Source: Sparassis latifolia
Lineage: Eukaryota > Basidiomycota > Agaricomycetes > Polyporales > Sparassidaceae
Direction: 5' to 3'
Assembly (NCBI GenBank): GCA_018466975.1
Contig: CM031552.1
Span: 372,001 to 436,000, forward strand
DNA: 64,000 bases
Shown here: positions 1 to 12,500 of the stretch, piece after piece
How positions within the stretch are numbered: position 1 is the first letter of the stretch
Layout of the letters: the number at the start of each line of letters is the position of its first letter
Translations under genes and position numbers: made by a program
The notes under the pieces: model-generated
The model's database searches: none
Told to the model about the DNA's origin: nothing
Seen by the model: only the letters and a program-made list of their open reading frames with translations

Positions 1-1229
1 AGATTATCGCCATTGTTATGGTCTGGAGCGATATGGTATGAATGAGCTGGCAGATTTAAGAAGCCGTCTCCGACAGTTGATGCCGTTAAAGAGTGAGCAG
101 TACCCATGGTAATGCGCAGACAATACGGGATCGATCTCAAGTGACCAACACGCGATTACAAGGCAAGTTGTCCAACAGAACAAATAGCAGGTCCCGGGCC
201 AAGAAATTGGTGAATTTTGCCACCGAGCATATTCGAGTCAGCATTGGTAGATTCAACCGTTCTGGAATACGTGTGAAGGAGTCTTCAGCCACATCTCCCT
301 CAAGAGCCCACTAGCAAGAATGAGAGAGCAGTGACAACTTTGACCGTTCAAGTTGAAGCGTTCGTAGAGGGTTACATAAGCACCGCGCTGGCGCTCGTTT
401 TCTGTTGAAGTTGAGTCCCGCCTGTTGGCTGTAGAGACGCAGTCCTGGGCTGACTTCGAGGACTAGACGCATGGGAGAGCATGAGATGCGCGCGCCGATG
501 AAAGCTGAACCTCAGGCTGTTTGACTGTGTGTGCCAAATCTCGATCCACCGTATGTACTCCGCGACAGATGCGCAACGGCAGCGCTCATCGCCACTCTAT
601 TAGGAAGGAACGATTGTCTTCCGCTAACTAGAGGCTGTATCTATGAGCCTACATCGCCACTTGCCTTGTCAGGCTGGCCTCTCGATGGCGTGCAGGTTTT
701 TAGAATGGGGCAGCCACAGGAGGCATGATACCCTTCAAGTTTGCCGCCCAAACCACGCCGCTCGGCGGATAAAGCCTCATGCTCTACTTATCCTCAGGCC
801 GCTATTAGTGTGACACAGGGCGAGTCTCATGCACATCAATCACGGTCTATCTCAGTCTATCTGCCGCGTGGCCTGCCTTTCCTCTGCTGCATTATTGTTC
901 AATATATTCAATTTGTAGTCAAGAACAAAGAGTTCCTACTGTGGCATCTCGAAGCAACTGGCAGGTTCCTGTGCCTTAGGCTTACAGACTATGAACCACT
1001 CAAGGTGCGAGGGAAAGGGACGGAACATTGACGAGTTCTGACGACAGGTGATAGGAAATTGCCGCAGTTGTCATGCCTATTGCTCGAGCTTCTCTGCCAT
1101 GGAGAGCTTTTTTGCGAGATTACAAGGTTGCAGCGGCCTTCAGCCGACGACATTGTATACTCCACGATGCGGTCCACGATGACTGTGCCAGGGAATGAAT
1201 ATCACACTATAGACTAGACAGCGCCTTTG
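1..1229. other. Gene-poor left edge
   Basis: No gene supported. The open frames are short, lack a convincing splice-joined continuation and resemble no family I know. Near 88-112 a short stretch (GTACCCATGG followed by ATGCG and AGACAATACG) resembles 6190-6215, just upstream of the kinase-like gene. It may be a scrap of that family's 5' flank, but it is too short to prove anything. Confidence 0.4.
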
Positions 1230-2840
1230 TATCACAAGCACGACACTACCTGGATAAATAACCCTTTGTGGTCAAGAATTGGCCAAACTCCTGCCTTTCT
1301 ACTCGTCCGCGAAAACCTTCCGACTGGTCGAGCACTCTCTGTACCTCCTCTCGCCCGGATTACAGAAGCCTTTGATCTACCTCTTTCAACCTGGGAGCTC
1401 GTCTTCTTATATTATCGAAGGTGCGAGCCTGCCGACTAGTTCACCAAGTATCTCTCATTGATTTCGTGTTCTGTCCACACTGTCGGTCACTTAGATGTCG
1501 TCTGAGAGTTGGCTGGCTGCTGTCGACGCCGTTTACTTTATACCTGGAATGGTCTTGTTCGTGGAGACGATGCACACATATTACGCAGATCGGATAGATG
1601 GCCAAAGGATGGAGGTGTTTTGCAAGGCCGCAAAGGCGGAGCTGGACAATGTTGACCATTATTTCTCGCGTCTTCCGCCAGGATCAGAGGCTTTCCAGAA
1701 AGCCGCTACGATCTACCCGGAGTTACTCACTCATATGAAACCCAGATTTGAGAAGTAGGCTGCTTAAGATCAGCTCTTTTGTCCCGCTCGCTGACACTAG
1801 TCTTCCTAGTATAAGACGAGATGTCATGGACTCGTTAAATGTGCTTGTTCCGCTGCTGTATCGGAAACAATTCAGTGCTCGTGACTTTCAGCACCCGTCG
1901 GTAAGTGTGCAGGCTTGTGGACTGGCACATAAAGTACAGGTTAATTCTAAGCTCTGATCCGCATTCTTGGCTGCACAGATACCATCTGAGAGTTGGAGGG
2001 CTGCTGTCGACGCTATGTACTACATACCTGGAAGGATCATCTTCCTGGAGGCGATGCATGGATACTATGCGCGATGCCAGGCAGATTGCAGTGGCGACTA
2101 TGGCAAAATGCTGCAACACCTTTGCAAGTCCACGTGGGTGGAGCTGGAGAAGGTTGACTACTACTTCTCGCGCATTCCGCCAGGCTCAGAGGCTTCCTGC
2201 AAAGCCGAGATGCTCCGCCCGGGTTTACTCTCTCAGCTGAGACCCAGAGTAGAGGAGTAAGCCATCTTCCGTTGGCTCTGTGGTCCGGCTTACTGACGCT
2301 AGTCTTCGTAGTCTGAGACAGCAAATCACACACCTCGAAGAAAGGTATATTCCGTGGTGGAATCGTAAACATGGGGACGCACTGAGGCAACAAAATGGTA
2401 ATCAGGACTTAGAGCACTTGCTGGTAAGTGTCGCCTTTGTAAGTCTACAGCATTCACTGATGGGAATGCTATAGCTTTCGATTGAAACTCTCACTCTGAG
2501 AGAAGCGGACAAAGACAGGGTGGAGAAGCGCATACCATTGTTCGAGGTCAGCGACCCACATGGCAAGACTCACATTGTTCCATTGTAGGACCTGGAGTCA
2601 AAGGACGTTACGTTTTTTTCTCAATACCTGCGGACATTCTTGTTGTACACTGCCGGATATCCTTAAGTCATTGTATCACACATGCTCGGTTTCTGCAGGG
2701 GCAATGAATGAGTGCACCTGGATAGCCTACTACATAGGCGGCTTCAGGAGGCTCCACGCCCTCTGGCGGGGATCAGGAAGTAGCTGGTCAAGAGGTGTAA
2801 TGCGAGCCGGACAGCAACTAAAAATGTTGAACTGGTGTTC
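1230..2840 (+). pseudogene. Tandem two-module gene, SESW-module family, copy 1
   Basis: Function unknown. Two modules alternate here. Module A (about 1498-1757 and again 1981-2260, about 85 residues) begins S-E-S-W-(L/R)-A-A-V-D-A and contains a Y-x-I-P-G motif, a YY pair and an F-S-R-(L/I)-P-P-G-S-E-A motif. Module B (about 1785-1900 and 2280-2420) has the pattern L-x-D-x-S-L-x-S-x-R; in the second copy it runs into E-E-R-Y-I-P-W-W-N-R-K-H-G-D. Module A starts right after an acceptor-like CAG or TAG, and good donors (GTAAGTGT) follow module B, so these are probably exons of one multi-exon gene. The A-B unit repeats after about 485 bases. Stops follow each module A (1756-1758, 2258-2260) and the homologue's start codon reads CTG at about 1249, so this copy looks decayed. 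A related copy lies at 24850-25990 on the other strand. Confidence 0.45.
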
Positions 2841-4813
2841 GTCAGGCTCGACCACTCGGAAGCAATAAACGATGCATCGATACGACTGAATCAACGGCGA
2901 CAATAACGCGAACATATACTGCAGCGGTCACGGGTTCGGAGAGGATGGTCATGGATCATGCCAGTGAGCCACGCCATAGGCCGTCCTGGAGAAAGCGTAC
3001 TTTTGATAGCTCGCTCCCGACATATACCCAAGGGAGGGTTCAGGTTTTCAAACAAGTCATAAGCATTTGCAGCGGTACTCGTGCCGTAGATTGCATGCGC
3101 CAACCAATACGACATCTTCGCGCCCATGCTGTTTGCACTTACAATTACCTCGCATGCGCGTATCTCACAGGAACTGTCGGGGGAGATACAAACGACAAGA
3201 TGTGCAGCTTACCGCAGAAGTCATGAGGAATACACATGAGGACTCGTCTGTCGCCACGAAACTTGAATGATAAGTCGCCAAGTGGGAGGACGGGTAAGTG
3301 AGAACTGTGTCTGACAGTCGGTGTCTGTCAGAATCAAAGGCGGATATCCTGAACTTACTAGAGACCAACGTCACAAGTACAAAATGTCATTGAGAAACAT
3401 TTTGGAGACTGCTCGTGGAGCATTGTGGTGCCAACGGGGACCGACAGGGATAAACAAGGGATTTAATTCATTGGATGGTTCGTTATGTGCAGGGCTGGAG
3501 TATGTCTCCGACGAAGCACTAGCGCCGAGCTCTGGTTGGAAATCGGGTAAGCCAGGCCATGAGCAACCGTAAATGAACACACCCATCCACTTCGAAATAT
3601 CACAATTTGCGATCTTTACGGGATTAGTACTACGGTGAACGTAGGTCCGCGTCTCAAATGTTCATCCGATCTGGGGTGCGAAGAGACTAGGTTACCTGCT
3701 GTAAGTGGTGAAGAAAGTATGTATTGTTGTCCGGATCCTTATCAAACAAGGGCGGAAGGGAGAACTCGTTGAGACCTGTAGGATGTGCAACGACAGTCAC
3801 GTAAAGCGTCCAAATAGATTGACCCCTTGTACTGGACTGGCCCATTAGTAAGTCCTCAAGTTGTCGAAAGGAGCGACCAAGGACTGATCAGCGTGGGATG
3901 GAAAAAGTGATATCGCAGGGCCAAATCGTCGAATAGTGCCCTATCTTTATCATATGTCTGGCTGCGATTCGCTATAGCGCCTGCCAGAAGCTCTGCTGGT
4001 ACACTTTGACGACCTCACTGAACCTCGCCGGTCACCTTTTACATATATCTTATGACATCTATACTCACCGTTGAGTAAAGAATACAAAAGCGCTTGTTTC
4101 CCCATCACAACCAACTTGGTAAACGTCTTACCGGATTGATTGATATCATGACCGCAGGACACGACTTATCCCCCGGGCAGCCGCAATGGGTGACCATGAG
4201 CTTCCGGTCGCTCCCTGTGACACACTGCCAGACAGCGATCGGAACACTGTTGGACGTCAATACCTGGACTCGGGATAGAGGCGTGACCTAGATTCCAGGT
4301 TTGTATCGTGATGGACTCATGGCAAGGTCGCCATGACGTTGTGTTTTCCATCGAAATGTGAGGCATGAGTATTTGTACGTCTTACAGGCTCGTGTTATTG
4401 TTTTTTGAAAGTACTGTGAGTTCCTGAACTTCATCCAAGAACCAAGAGACTCACACAGTCATTATATGAAGCGGAGAACTAGATGAGCGACGTAAAACCA
4501 TTCACATGGACTTAGTGATCTTGGAATTCCATAAACTGAACAATAGACAGCTCACCAGTGAGACCAGATCAGGGGTTAGTTACGCGGACCCACAAGGACC
4601 CTATTTGCATACAACTGTACACATCGATTGGATGCAGACACCGATGCACACATGCAAGAACAAGAGTTCATATGTCATTCAGCTGATCAACAGTTGATTT
4701 TTCTATGCTACATCTAGCCTCGGTGAATCCTAGGAAATGATAAGCAACACATCCGTAATAGCCCCAATATAATAGAAAACCTGCGAGAATACCACAAGAA
4801 GGCTAGGTCTCGA
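2841..4813. other. No supported gene
   Basis: About 2 kb with only short unsupported frames. I saw no transposon ends and no RNA gene. The stretch separates the two-module gene from the convergently oriented kinase-like gene. Confidence 0.4.
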
Positions 4814-6136
4814 TCACCCTTGAACATCTACAGCCCATCCGAACAGCTGCCTGACAGCGTACATCGCTACTTTGACGAAGCACATGGCATCCAAGACGAA
4901 TGTGCTCCGCGTTTCCTCACGAGACCGCAGCTCCCACCTGCGGTTGAAGAACGACAGTCCCTTTCGAATTGTGTGCCACTGTTGCAGTGCGTCTTGGGCA
5001 TCGGGCCTAGATGCAGGATCATCTCGAATCATCGGGCCGAAAAGAGAAGACAAAAATTCCACATTGGAATATTCCTAGGTCACAACCGTTGAGAAGGACA
5101 GGAGATGTAGAAGAGATAACTCACATCGTAGAGAAGACGTCGGAATAAATTGCCAATGAGAAAGACATCGAGTTTGAACGGGTCGTATGGGACATCAGGC
5201 GACAACTCCGGCGGCTCTCGATCTCGACCGAGTTCTCCAACGGTGAGTTTAGGATGGACGTCAGGAGGGATGAGCACTGAGATGCCGAAATCGACGTAGT
5301 AATACCGGATGGAGACGGTAGAACGTGGGAGAGGTTCTACTCCGGTTTCTCCATCGGGCAAGTAATCCTCCTTCACCGGATGAAAGCCATGGGGGTACAT
5401 AGCACTTGCATCCATCATAACATTCTTGTACGAACAATCGCTGCAAGCAAAATGAGGTGATTTGTGCATTTATTACACAAAGTCAGCGCGCACGTACCGA
5501 TGAGCCACTCCATTTTCGTGAAGAAAAACGAGACCCTGGTATCATATTAGCACACCGTCCAGCGACATGGCCAAGAACTTCACCTGCAGCATCTGTTCAA
5601 TGAAATCTACCAAGTCTTCGATAATTGTGAACGGGGGATCATTGACAAGACGGAGAAACGGCATAACCATGTAGGAAATGGTAGGATCGTCTGAATCCTG
5701 GAACAGATCAATGACGGGAACACAATTGTTCCTCGGATCCTTGCGCAGAGTTTCGGACGATAACATAGTAGCGAGCTGTGATTCGTTGTCCCCTGTCTGA
5801 ACTCTCTTGATGTACACCAGTTTGCCATCCGAGAGTCGAGTGGCATCTATGAGGTGCGGGCGTGCCTAGAACCAATGAGCATCGAGACTGTGGACCCACA
5901 GGGCGGCTCACACTCACTGGAAGTGTCTTCGCATCCTCACAGAACACAGGGTTTTTCTTCGTACCTGTCCATGAAGGAATCCAACCCGGACGATATCTTG
6001 GACGCAGCATGTATCCGCGAGACTCAAGGAACTGCTGTCTATCTCTCCAACGTTCTTCATTGGAGAGAAGTGTCTTGAATGTCTGGTCTGCCCTCTGCCA
6101 GCTTTCTGGAGATAGACCGAAAATTAAAGCAGCCAT
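4814..6136 (-). CDS. Fungal protein-kinase-like protein (371 aa)
   Basis: Probable cytoplasmic kinase or pseudokinase of the large Agaricomycete-specific kinase-like families; substrate unknown. Five exons give an uninterrupted 371-aa frame: 6136-5918, 5865-5584, 5535-5498, 5440-5125, 5074-4814, with introns of 48-57 bases. The N-terminal part has R-P-R-Y-R-P-G-W-I-P-S-W. A candidate ATP-lysine is in V-Y-I-K-R-V, with no clear glycine loop before it. The catalytic loop is intact as A-H-R-D-C-S-Y-K-N, and the magnesium motif reads V-D-F-G. The C-terminal lobe has D-D-P-A-S-R-P-D-A. Start is the first ATG of the frame, M-A-A-L-I-F-G-L. Two degraded relatives lie at 8067-8830 and 23653-24170, the latter very similar at DNA level. 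Whether the product is catalytic is uncertain because of the missing glycine loop. Confidence 0.8.
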
Positions 6137-6785
6137 CGTGGAGTGACAGAGAGAGACGAGGAGAAAGCAGCCACGACACGCCGACGGAGGTACCCATGGA
6201 GATGCGGAGACAATACGCTCCTTAATAGATGTGGACCCACAGATGACCACAACATTTGTTGACCCATTGAGTCGGAGAACAATAACACATCCGAAACTGG
6301 TGGGTCTTATCGCTGAGGGCATACAATTCTCTCCGTGATACAGTGATCGGGATCTTGCGATTTCTGACGTGACGACTTGTTGATGGCACAGTTTCGGAGC
6401 CACTGAGGCCGCTACAGTAATCTCAATGGTATTACGAGGCCCAAACAGACTGGAGAACAAAGTTCGAGTCATATGGTGTTCTTGGAAGGTCCGTCATCTC
6501 TATAAATGCTGCCTAGATTTTGCCTCTGAGCCGCATTAGTTCTCCAGTCTGCTCTTCTACCTGTGCTGCCACCTGTGCTGCCAGAGGCAGGACCCCATCG
6601 ACATCAGTTTTTTCTTTAACTGAAGTCGTTTATTCCTATCCTTGTACCTCCGAGTCTGAGGTTGATCCTCGTTCGCATATATCGTATTGCTTTGCAAGCC
6701 GGACTTGAACGTGTTCCAGGTGAGCGGACTTCAATCCTACCCTCACCATTGCACAGATGTCTCATACAGACGTGTAACGCTAGGT
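6137..6785. other. Intergenic, upstream of kinase-like gene
   Basis: Contains the 5' flank of the kinase-like gene and the upstream side of the hypothetical gene at 6786. One long minus frame covers it (to 6472), but it is the upstream extension of the kinase's first exon and has no independent support. Confidence 0.4.
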
Positions 6786-7762
6786 ATGCCGATCGACGTA
6801 TACACCATTCTCTCCCACACCATGTCACTCCTTAACGATGGATGGCACCTGTACTCGTGGCTCGCTAGCGCGCAGAAAGCTCACATCAATTTGGAGGCTG
6901 AACAGCAAACTCTGGAGCTGGCCATGTCGAAGGTTCAGCAAACTAGACAACTGATAGATGAGGTACAGCCCCAGGAGCGATGCAAAATTGAGCAAGTCAG
7001 ACCCGAGTTCTTTCATGATTTGACCAATAAATTAAACACGTATGGAACCACGAGCGTTGACAACCGCGATTCATGTCTAACAAAATCATCAGACTTTGGG
7101 ATGGGCTACGCTCAATCGAGGAAGGTATTCTGACCTACAGGGAGAGCTACAAGGAGAATGATGAAGTTGAAGTCGTTTCTCATCGCAAGGCACTCAAGAA
7201 AGCGCTCAAAGACTGCCTAAGAGATGCCAACTCAGCGTATATGGATCTTCTAGTAAGTTTCTCACACTTTCATTGATCAAGGTGAACTCACCATTCGCTC
7301 AGCAAACTACCAACGCTGCCAAAGACGTTGACAGGGAAGCTGACAGTCGACCCTGGAAACCCACCAACTTCGCCCTCTATTATCCAGCAGGTCAGCTTGT
7401 CCAATATCTCTCGCAGTGTGATATCATCCTCCTCTTTACTAACAATATGTTATAGCCGGCGGAGAACCTGTGAAATCCCTTTGGATGCGGCCTCCTTTGC
7501 ATACCGAAAATCCCGAAGAGGACGAGGAACATGGTATGTCTCCAAGCTTGATGCTCTTTCCATTTTGCCGACGATGTTTATCCACAGAGCAATCAAGCAC
7601 GCCGGGGCAGTGGGTGTAGCGTGGCTGTGGATATTACGTTGGCACTTCCGGTATCTCGACAACAACACCGTTATATTTTCATCTCGGATTGTAGCACATC
7701 CTGCTTGTGGTCTGTACTCTGTAACGACGGCGAGCATTGGTCCGTGCCCGTTGACTCTCTAG
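6786..7762 (+). CDS. Hypothetical multi-exon protein
   Basis: Family not recognised. ATG 6786 opens a helical, charged frame rich in Q, L and E. Acceptable introns then join the frame to W-D-G-L-R-S-I-E-E-G (after the CAG near 7091), to a lysine-rich stretch ending at the GTAAGT near 7254, to Q-T-T-N-A-A-K-D-V-D (after 7303), and to G-G-E-P-V-K-S-L-W-M-R (after 7455). The last exon, after a GTATGT donor near 7532, is unclear: two reading frames stay open to about 7762, depending on which acceptor is used. The N-terminal half suits a coiled coil. No signal peptide or membrane segment is evident. It sits between two members of the kinase-like family, so it may be another lineage-specific gene. 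Confidence 0.45.
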
Positions 7763-8066
7763 CCCCGGTGTTGTTTACGTTGTAAGTGCAAATGTATTCC
7801 CCGTGCAACGGCGACACTACGTACATTCGGACTTTCGCAGAACATGTGAGATTACCGAGCGATACGTCGTTCGACTCGGACCGTCGAAAGTTCCGCCGTT
7901 AAGTTGTGGAAGGCAAGCGAGCTCCACAAAATGCAATAGCGATCGCACTCTAGTCGAGGTCTTTTCTGCGGCCCGGGAAGTACTTGAGCCCACAGGCGAA
8001 AAGGGAAGCTTTCGAACCGAGAGCTGCACAACTTGAAGCGGTGCCTGAAGGCAACGGTCATTTTCG
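7763..8066. other. No supported gene
   Basis: About 300 bases with open frames on both strands but no family resemblance or splice logic. Confidence 0.3.
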
Positions 8067-8830
8067 TCAAACTTTCTCCGCGGTGCAATGATCAGAATTT
8101 TGCTTACGGCAGGCACGGTCGCATATTACTCTCGTACTCAGCGGGAGTGCTCTGTTATGTCGAGCGGGAGATTGGTATAAGCCAACGGCAACGCAATGAT
8201 ACTTGACATGCATGGTGGATCGCAGGAGCGGTTTTATGACATTCTCTCCTTGAGGCAAGTGATCCTCCTCCACAGGATGGAAGCATAGGGATACATAGCG
8301 CTCACGTCCATCATTAAGTTCTTGTACAGCGCGCTTGCATTCACCATTAAGTTCTTGGCTCTTGTACGAACAATCGCGACATCCATTGGTTAAATTGTAG
8401 TTACAACGAATCCAGACAAAGATAGATCGTACTGATGCGTTACTCTGACTTCGTGCGAAAGACCCTAACAGAACAATCTGAGCATATTTGTACAATTCCA
8501 ACAAACCACCGTCACCTTGAGGATGATAATGCACCACCTTTTCTATGATGGCAAAGGGAGGGACATCGACACGGCGGAGAAATGGTAAATAACCATGTAG
8601 ACTATGGCAGGATCTTTCTATCCTGAAACAGGTCGCAGATGAAAACACAATTGATCCCAGGATCTTCGCTTGAATGCCGTTGATAACACAGTAGTAAATT
8701 ATGACTCATTATCTCCAACTTCGTTTGATGTACGAGATCTTGTTATGTGAGAGTCGAATAGCATCTATGGGATGCTCCCGCGGAGAGTGATGAGTAGCGA
8801 AGCTTTCGGGAGGTTGATGAGGCCGCACTC
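8067..8830 (-). pseudogene. Degraded kinase-like copy 2
   Basis: A heavily decayed relative of the kinase-like gene at 4814-6136. Recognisable pieces, in order on the minus strand, are: a segment like I-D-A-x-R-L-S-x-x-K-x-x-Y-I-K near 8760; a segment like P-F-x-I-I-E near 8545; D-C-S-Y-K, the remnant of the catalytic loop, near 8375; and C-F-H-P-V-E-E-D-H-L-P near 8275. The frames are shifted relative to each other, the V-D-F-G motif has become V-A-V-G, and the 3' half is missing. It lies in the same orientation as the intact gene, about 2 kb away, and is more diverged than the copy at 23.65 kb, so it is probably an older tandem duplicate. Confidence 0.7.
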
Positions 8831-9576
8831 ACCAGAAGGACAGGACAGTCTTCATAAAAATATTTTACTACAAACGTAGAAGAAATATTTACCGTACAAA
8901 CCCGGGGCCCCTCAGCAGAGAATCAGATTGGCTGGCCAGACGCCGTAGTATCGATCGCGATGAAGTAACGACGACGGTAGGTCTCGAGATCCGATTACAG
9001 TATCATTGGCGAGCTCGTCAGCCAGTGAAGAATTACATACTTCCACTTGCAAGAACTCTGCAAGAACCGGGCCAGCTCTGAATGGTCATGATAGACATGA
9101 TAGGACGCATCCCTGACACGAATAGTGCATCGTTAGACGGACATCTTGTGAGCATGACTATTCAGCTGCAGCTCACCTTCGCGATCGCCCAAGAGCCACG
9201 GGGTCTTCTGTGTCCCTGAGGCCTGAGGGCCCGCTCTACGGGACCGCCGCCGCCAAAACCAGTTCAGGATGGTCATGGCGCGCGCGGTCCGTGCTACTGT
9301 CAGAGCAGCAACACCGAGAACGTGCTTGTCCTTCAACGTCGGGATGCCGTTGCTGCAACGTTCTTGTCATATCATGTTTGTCCCGACGCGGAGACAGGAG
9401 GACGGCGTGATGGATTGATGAGCAAACGGAAGCAAAATGCGACGTGATTTCTCGGTGTGAGGAGATGGACCGGGCCCCTAGGACATAAATGGCTAGCTGC
9501 CTCTTTGGGCTCCTGGCCGCAGCCACGCTGACCTGACCATCGCGCCTTTTCTCTCCTTTCCAGCAGTAGACGAGCT
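8831..9576. other. Intergenic, includes 5' flank of Zn2Cys6 gene
   Basis: No gene supported. GC content rises towards the regulator gene. The overlapping open frames at 9133-9530 on both strands look like by-products of this base composition. Confidence 0.4.
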
Positions 9577-12500
9577 ATGTCTCTCTTCGACCGCCCGGAG
9601 AATGCGCGCGAAGACCGTGAGGGCGCGCAGCTGACGCCGGCGAAGGCTGGGACGAAGCAGAGCCGAATGCGGTCGCCGTCGTTGTCGACGACGGCGGAAG
9701 GGTCGTCGTCGCGACTGCATGCGCCGAAGCGGGCGCGCAAGGCGATCAACTGCGAGCCATGCAGGACGAGCAAGCTCAAGTGCGACAGGTGCGTCTTCCC
9801 GCCTTCTCGAGGGAGCTCCTCGGCTGAGGCCATATCTCCTCGCTCTCCTCGGCCTTCTCAGAAATCGGCCCTGCTCTTCGTGCGTCCTCAGAGGTGCGTT
9901 CTGCTCCAACTCGTATATCTTCACAAATAAATATCTCTCTAGGGACGACCGCGTCGTGCTACCAGGGCCTCGACAGCGACCCCGGCGTCCCCCGCGAAGA
10001 CCAGCAGTACGTCTTCCCCCTGTCGTCTCCGGCAGACGCTTTGACCCCCCGACGCAACTCCAGCGTCGACCCCGCACTCGAGCTCTCCCGCATCCGTCAG
10101 TCCCTCAACCTCATCGAGTCCCACATCTACCACAACCCTGCCCACCGCCCCGTCTCCGCGGCCGCCAGTCTCCCTATCCTCCCTGTACTGACGCCCGCGT
10201 CCTACCGTCAGCCGCCGAGCATCACGGATGACACGCAGGGCATGCCCCTGAAGACCGCTGCTACTGCAGAGTCGACAAGCACGCCGGGCATGCTCGGTCT
10301 GCAGGACTCTGGGGGTCTTTACGCTGGCCCAACTAATCCGGCCTCGCTCATCACGGTGCGTATGTTTTCCAGCCAAATTCAAAATGATAGACCTGTTTTC
10401 GAGAGTTTTGCTCGAGCGTCATTGTTTGCGGTGCAGAATGGCGTGGACCAATGAGACCCACACATTTATGGATACTCGTATATTGTGCCAAAGCGACGCG
10501 CTTGACTTCGACCATCGCCATCCCACTATGAGGGCCGAAAGTGGTGGTTTTCGCCATGCGTTTTTGGTGAAAATTGCTAGTTTGACTACTTTTTGCGAGA
10601 ATACAGCGAATGCCACATGGTGAAATTCGTCTTGGATATGATGGGTTTCACCTGGTTCGATCAAGTATTGTGGCTACAGGCGCGTTACATTCACCAGCTT
10701 TCTGGTTGAAGTTACCTGGTGAAATTCCCCGTGTATTTCACCAGGCGTGAATTCATCCCCTTTTTTTGTGGTGAAAGATATTCACCATGGCTCTGGGTGA
10801 AAGTCACTACTTCCGACTGTCACATTGTCTAGGCTTCCTCTAGCATTCAACCTGAATTTATTTGGTCTATGCTACTTCGCTGCACCACAAACAAATCTCT
10901 TAAAGCGAAAATGAATGTGTCTATGATTTTGGATTTCGCTGTCTGTCATGCAGAACTCGCCTTGACCCCTCTATGTCCCTAGACATCAGACCGAGAGGAT
11001 TCCAAGTCGCAGAGCCCTGCCCCGTCCCTGGCAGGTCCCAGCTCCCAAGCGGGCGTCATGGACGGCTTCTCCGCGACGAGCGTCGCGTACGACTCGGACC
11101 TCGTCCAGCTGCTCCCGCCCGTGGAGACGATCGACGGGCTGGTGGAGTACTACTTCGAGTACTGCAACTGGGTATATCACCACGTGAACGAGGCGACGTT
11201 CCGCACGGCCTGGGGGCGGTTCAAGACGGGCCAATGCGGGGACCGGGTGGTGCTGGCGACGGCGTGCACGCTGATCGCGCTCACGGTGCGGTACCTGCCC
11301 GCGGGGCACGCGCTGTTCCACGCGCTGCCGGGGACGTGCGAGGAGATCGGGGAAAAGTACTACGGGCTGATGCGCACGGCGCTGCAGCGGTACCGAGACG
11401 ACGCAAAGGGGCTGGTGCGGACGTACACGATCGAGCTGATCGAGCTGCTGCTGCTGCGCACGCACTACCTCTCGTTCGCGCAGGAGGACCCGGAGGAGCC
11501 GTGGAGCGTGCGCGGGGAGCTGATGAGCATCGCGACCGCGATCGGGCTGCACCGGGACCCGGGCAAGAGTCGGTTCGACGGGGCGGAGGCGGAGCGGCGG
11601 CGGTGGGCGTGGTGGCACATCATGGTGCTCGACCGGTGGCAGGCGTTCATGTTCGGCCGCCCGACGATGATCGCGGCGCACCACTACAACACCGCGTACC
11701 CGGACTGCACGTACCACGGGCCGTTCCCTGCCGCGTTCTTCGGGCTTGCGGCGGTGGTCGGGGAGATCATGAACGACGCGGTCTCGTTCCGCTCGGTGCC
11801 CTACTCTACCGTGCTGGAGCAGGACAAGCTGCTGACGCGCTGGTACGACCACCTCCCGGCCGAGCTGGACCTGGACGATTACGCGATGGCGCGGAGCCTG
11901 ACGAGTCCGGTGATGGCGGTACAGCGGCTAGCGGTGCAAAGCATTATCGTGCGCACAGCGTACTACCACTTCCGGTTCACGGTGCACCGGCCGTACGCTG
12001 CGCTGGTTGCGGAGAGCCGCGAGATCGCGGTGAGCAGCGCGTCGCAGCTGATCGGGCTCATCAGCCTCTTCCTCTCGAACAGGGCCGTCACGATCTACGG
12101 GCACTTCACCTGGCAGCCCTTCCACGCGTTCTCTGCCGCTATGTTCTTCTCCTTCCAGCTCATCACGCGCCCCGACCAGCCCGCGGCGTACATCTTCAAG
12201 GACAACATCCGCAAGGCCATGGACGCGCTCCAGCACTGCCGCTGGCTCGCCGTCGCGGACAAGGCGCTCACGATCCTCGAAGCGCTCGCCCCGCTCTACT
12301 CCGCCGAGCTCCTCACGTACACGCCCGAAGAGCGCAAGCGCCGCAAGGCGCAGGTCCTCCGCCTCGTCCGCACCCTGGCGTTCCCGTACCAGAACGCGCC
12401 CGGCGAGCCCGTCGCGAGCTCCCCCAGCATGCGCCACCCCTCCCGCAGCACCTCTGCCACCCGCTCCCCCCCGCAGCAAGTCTCGTCCCCCCTCCACGAG

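Noticed and set aside
10986..11852. Long minus-strand frame (288 aa) and a 687-aa plus-strand alternative frame over the regulator's last exon
   Set aside because: Both are mirror frames of a very GC-rich exon; their composition is Arg/Ala/Pro-heavy, and the real frame has the fungal transcription factor domain.
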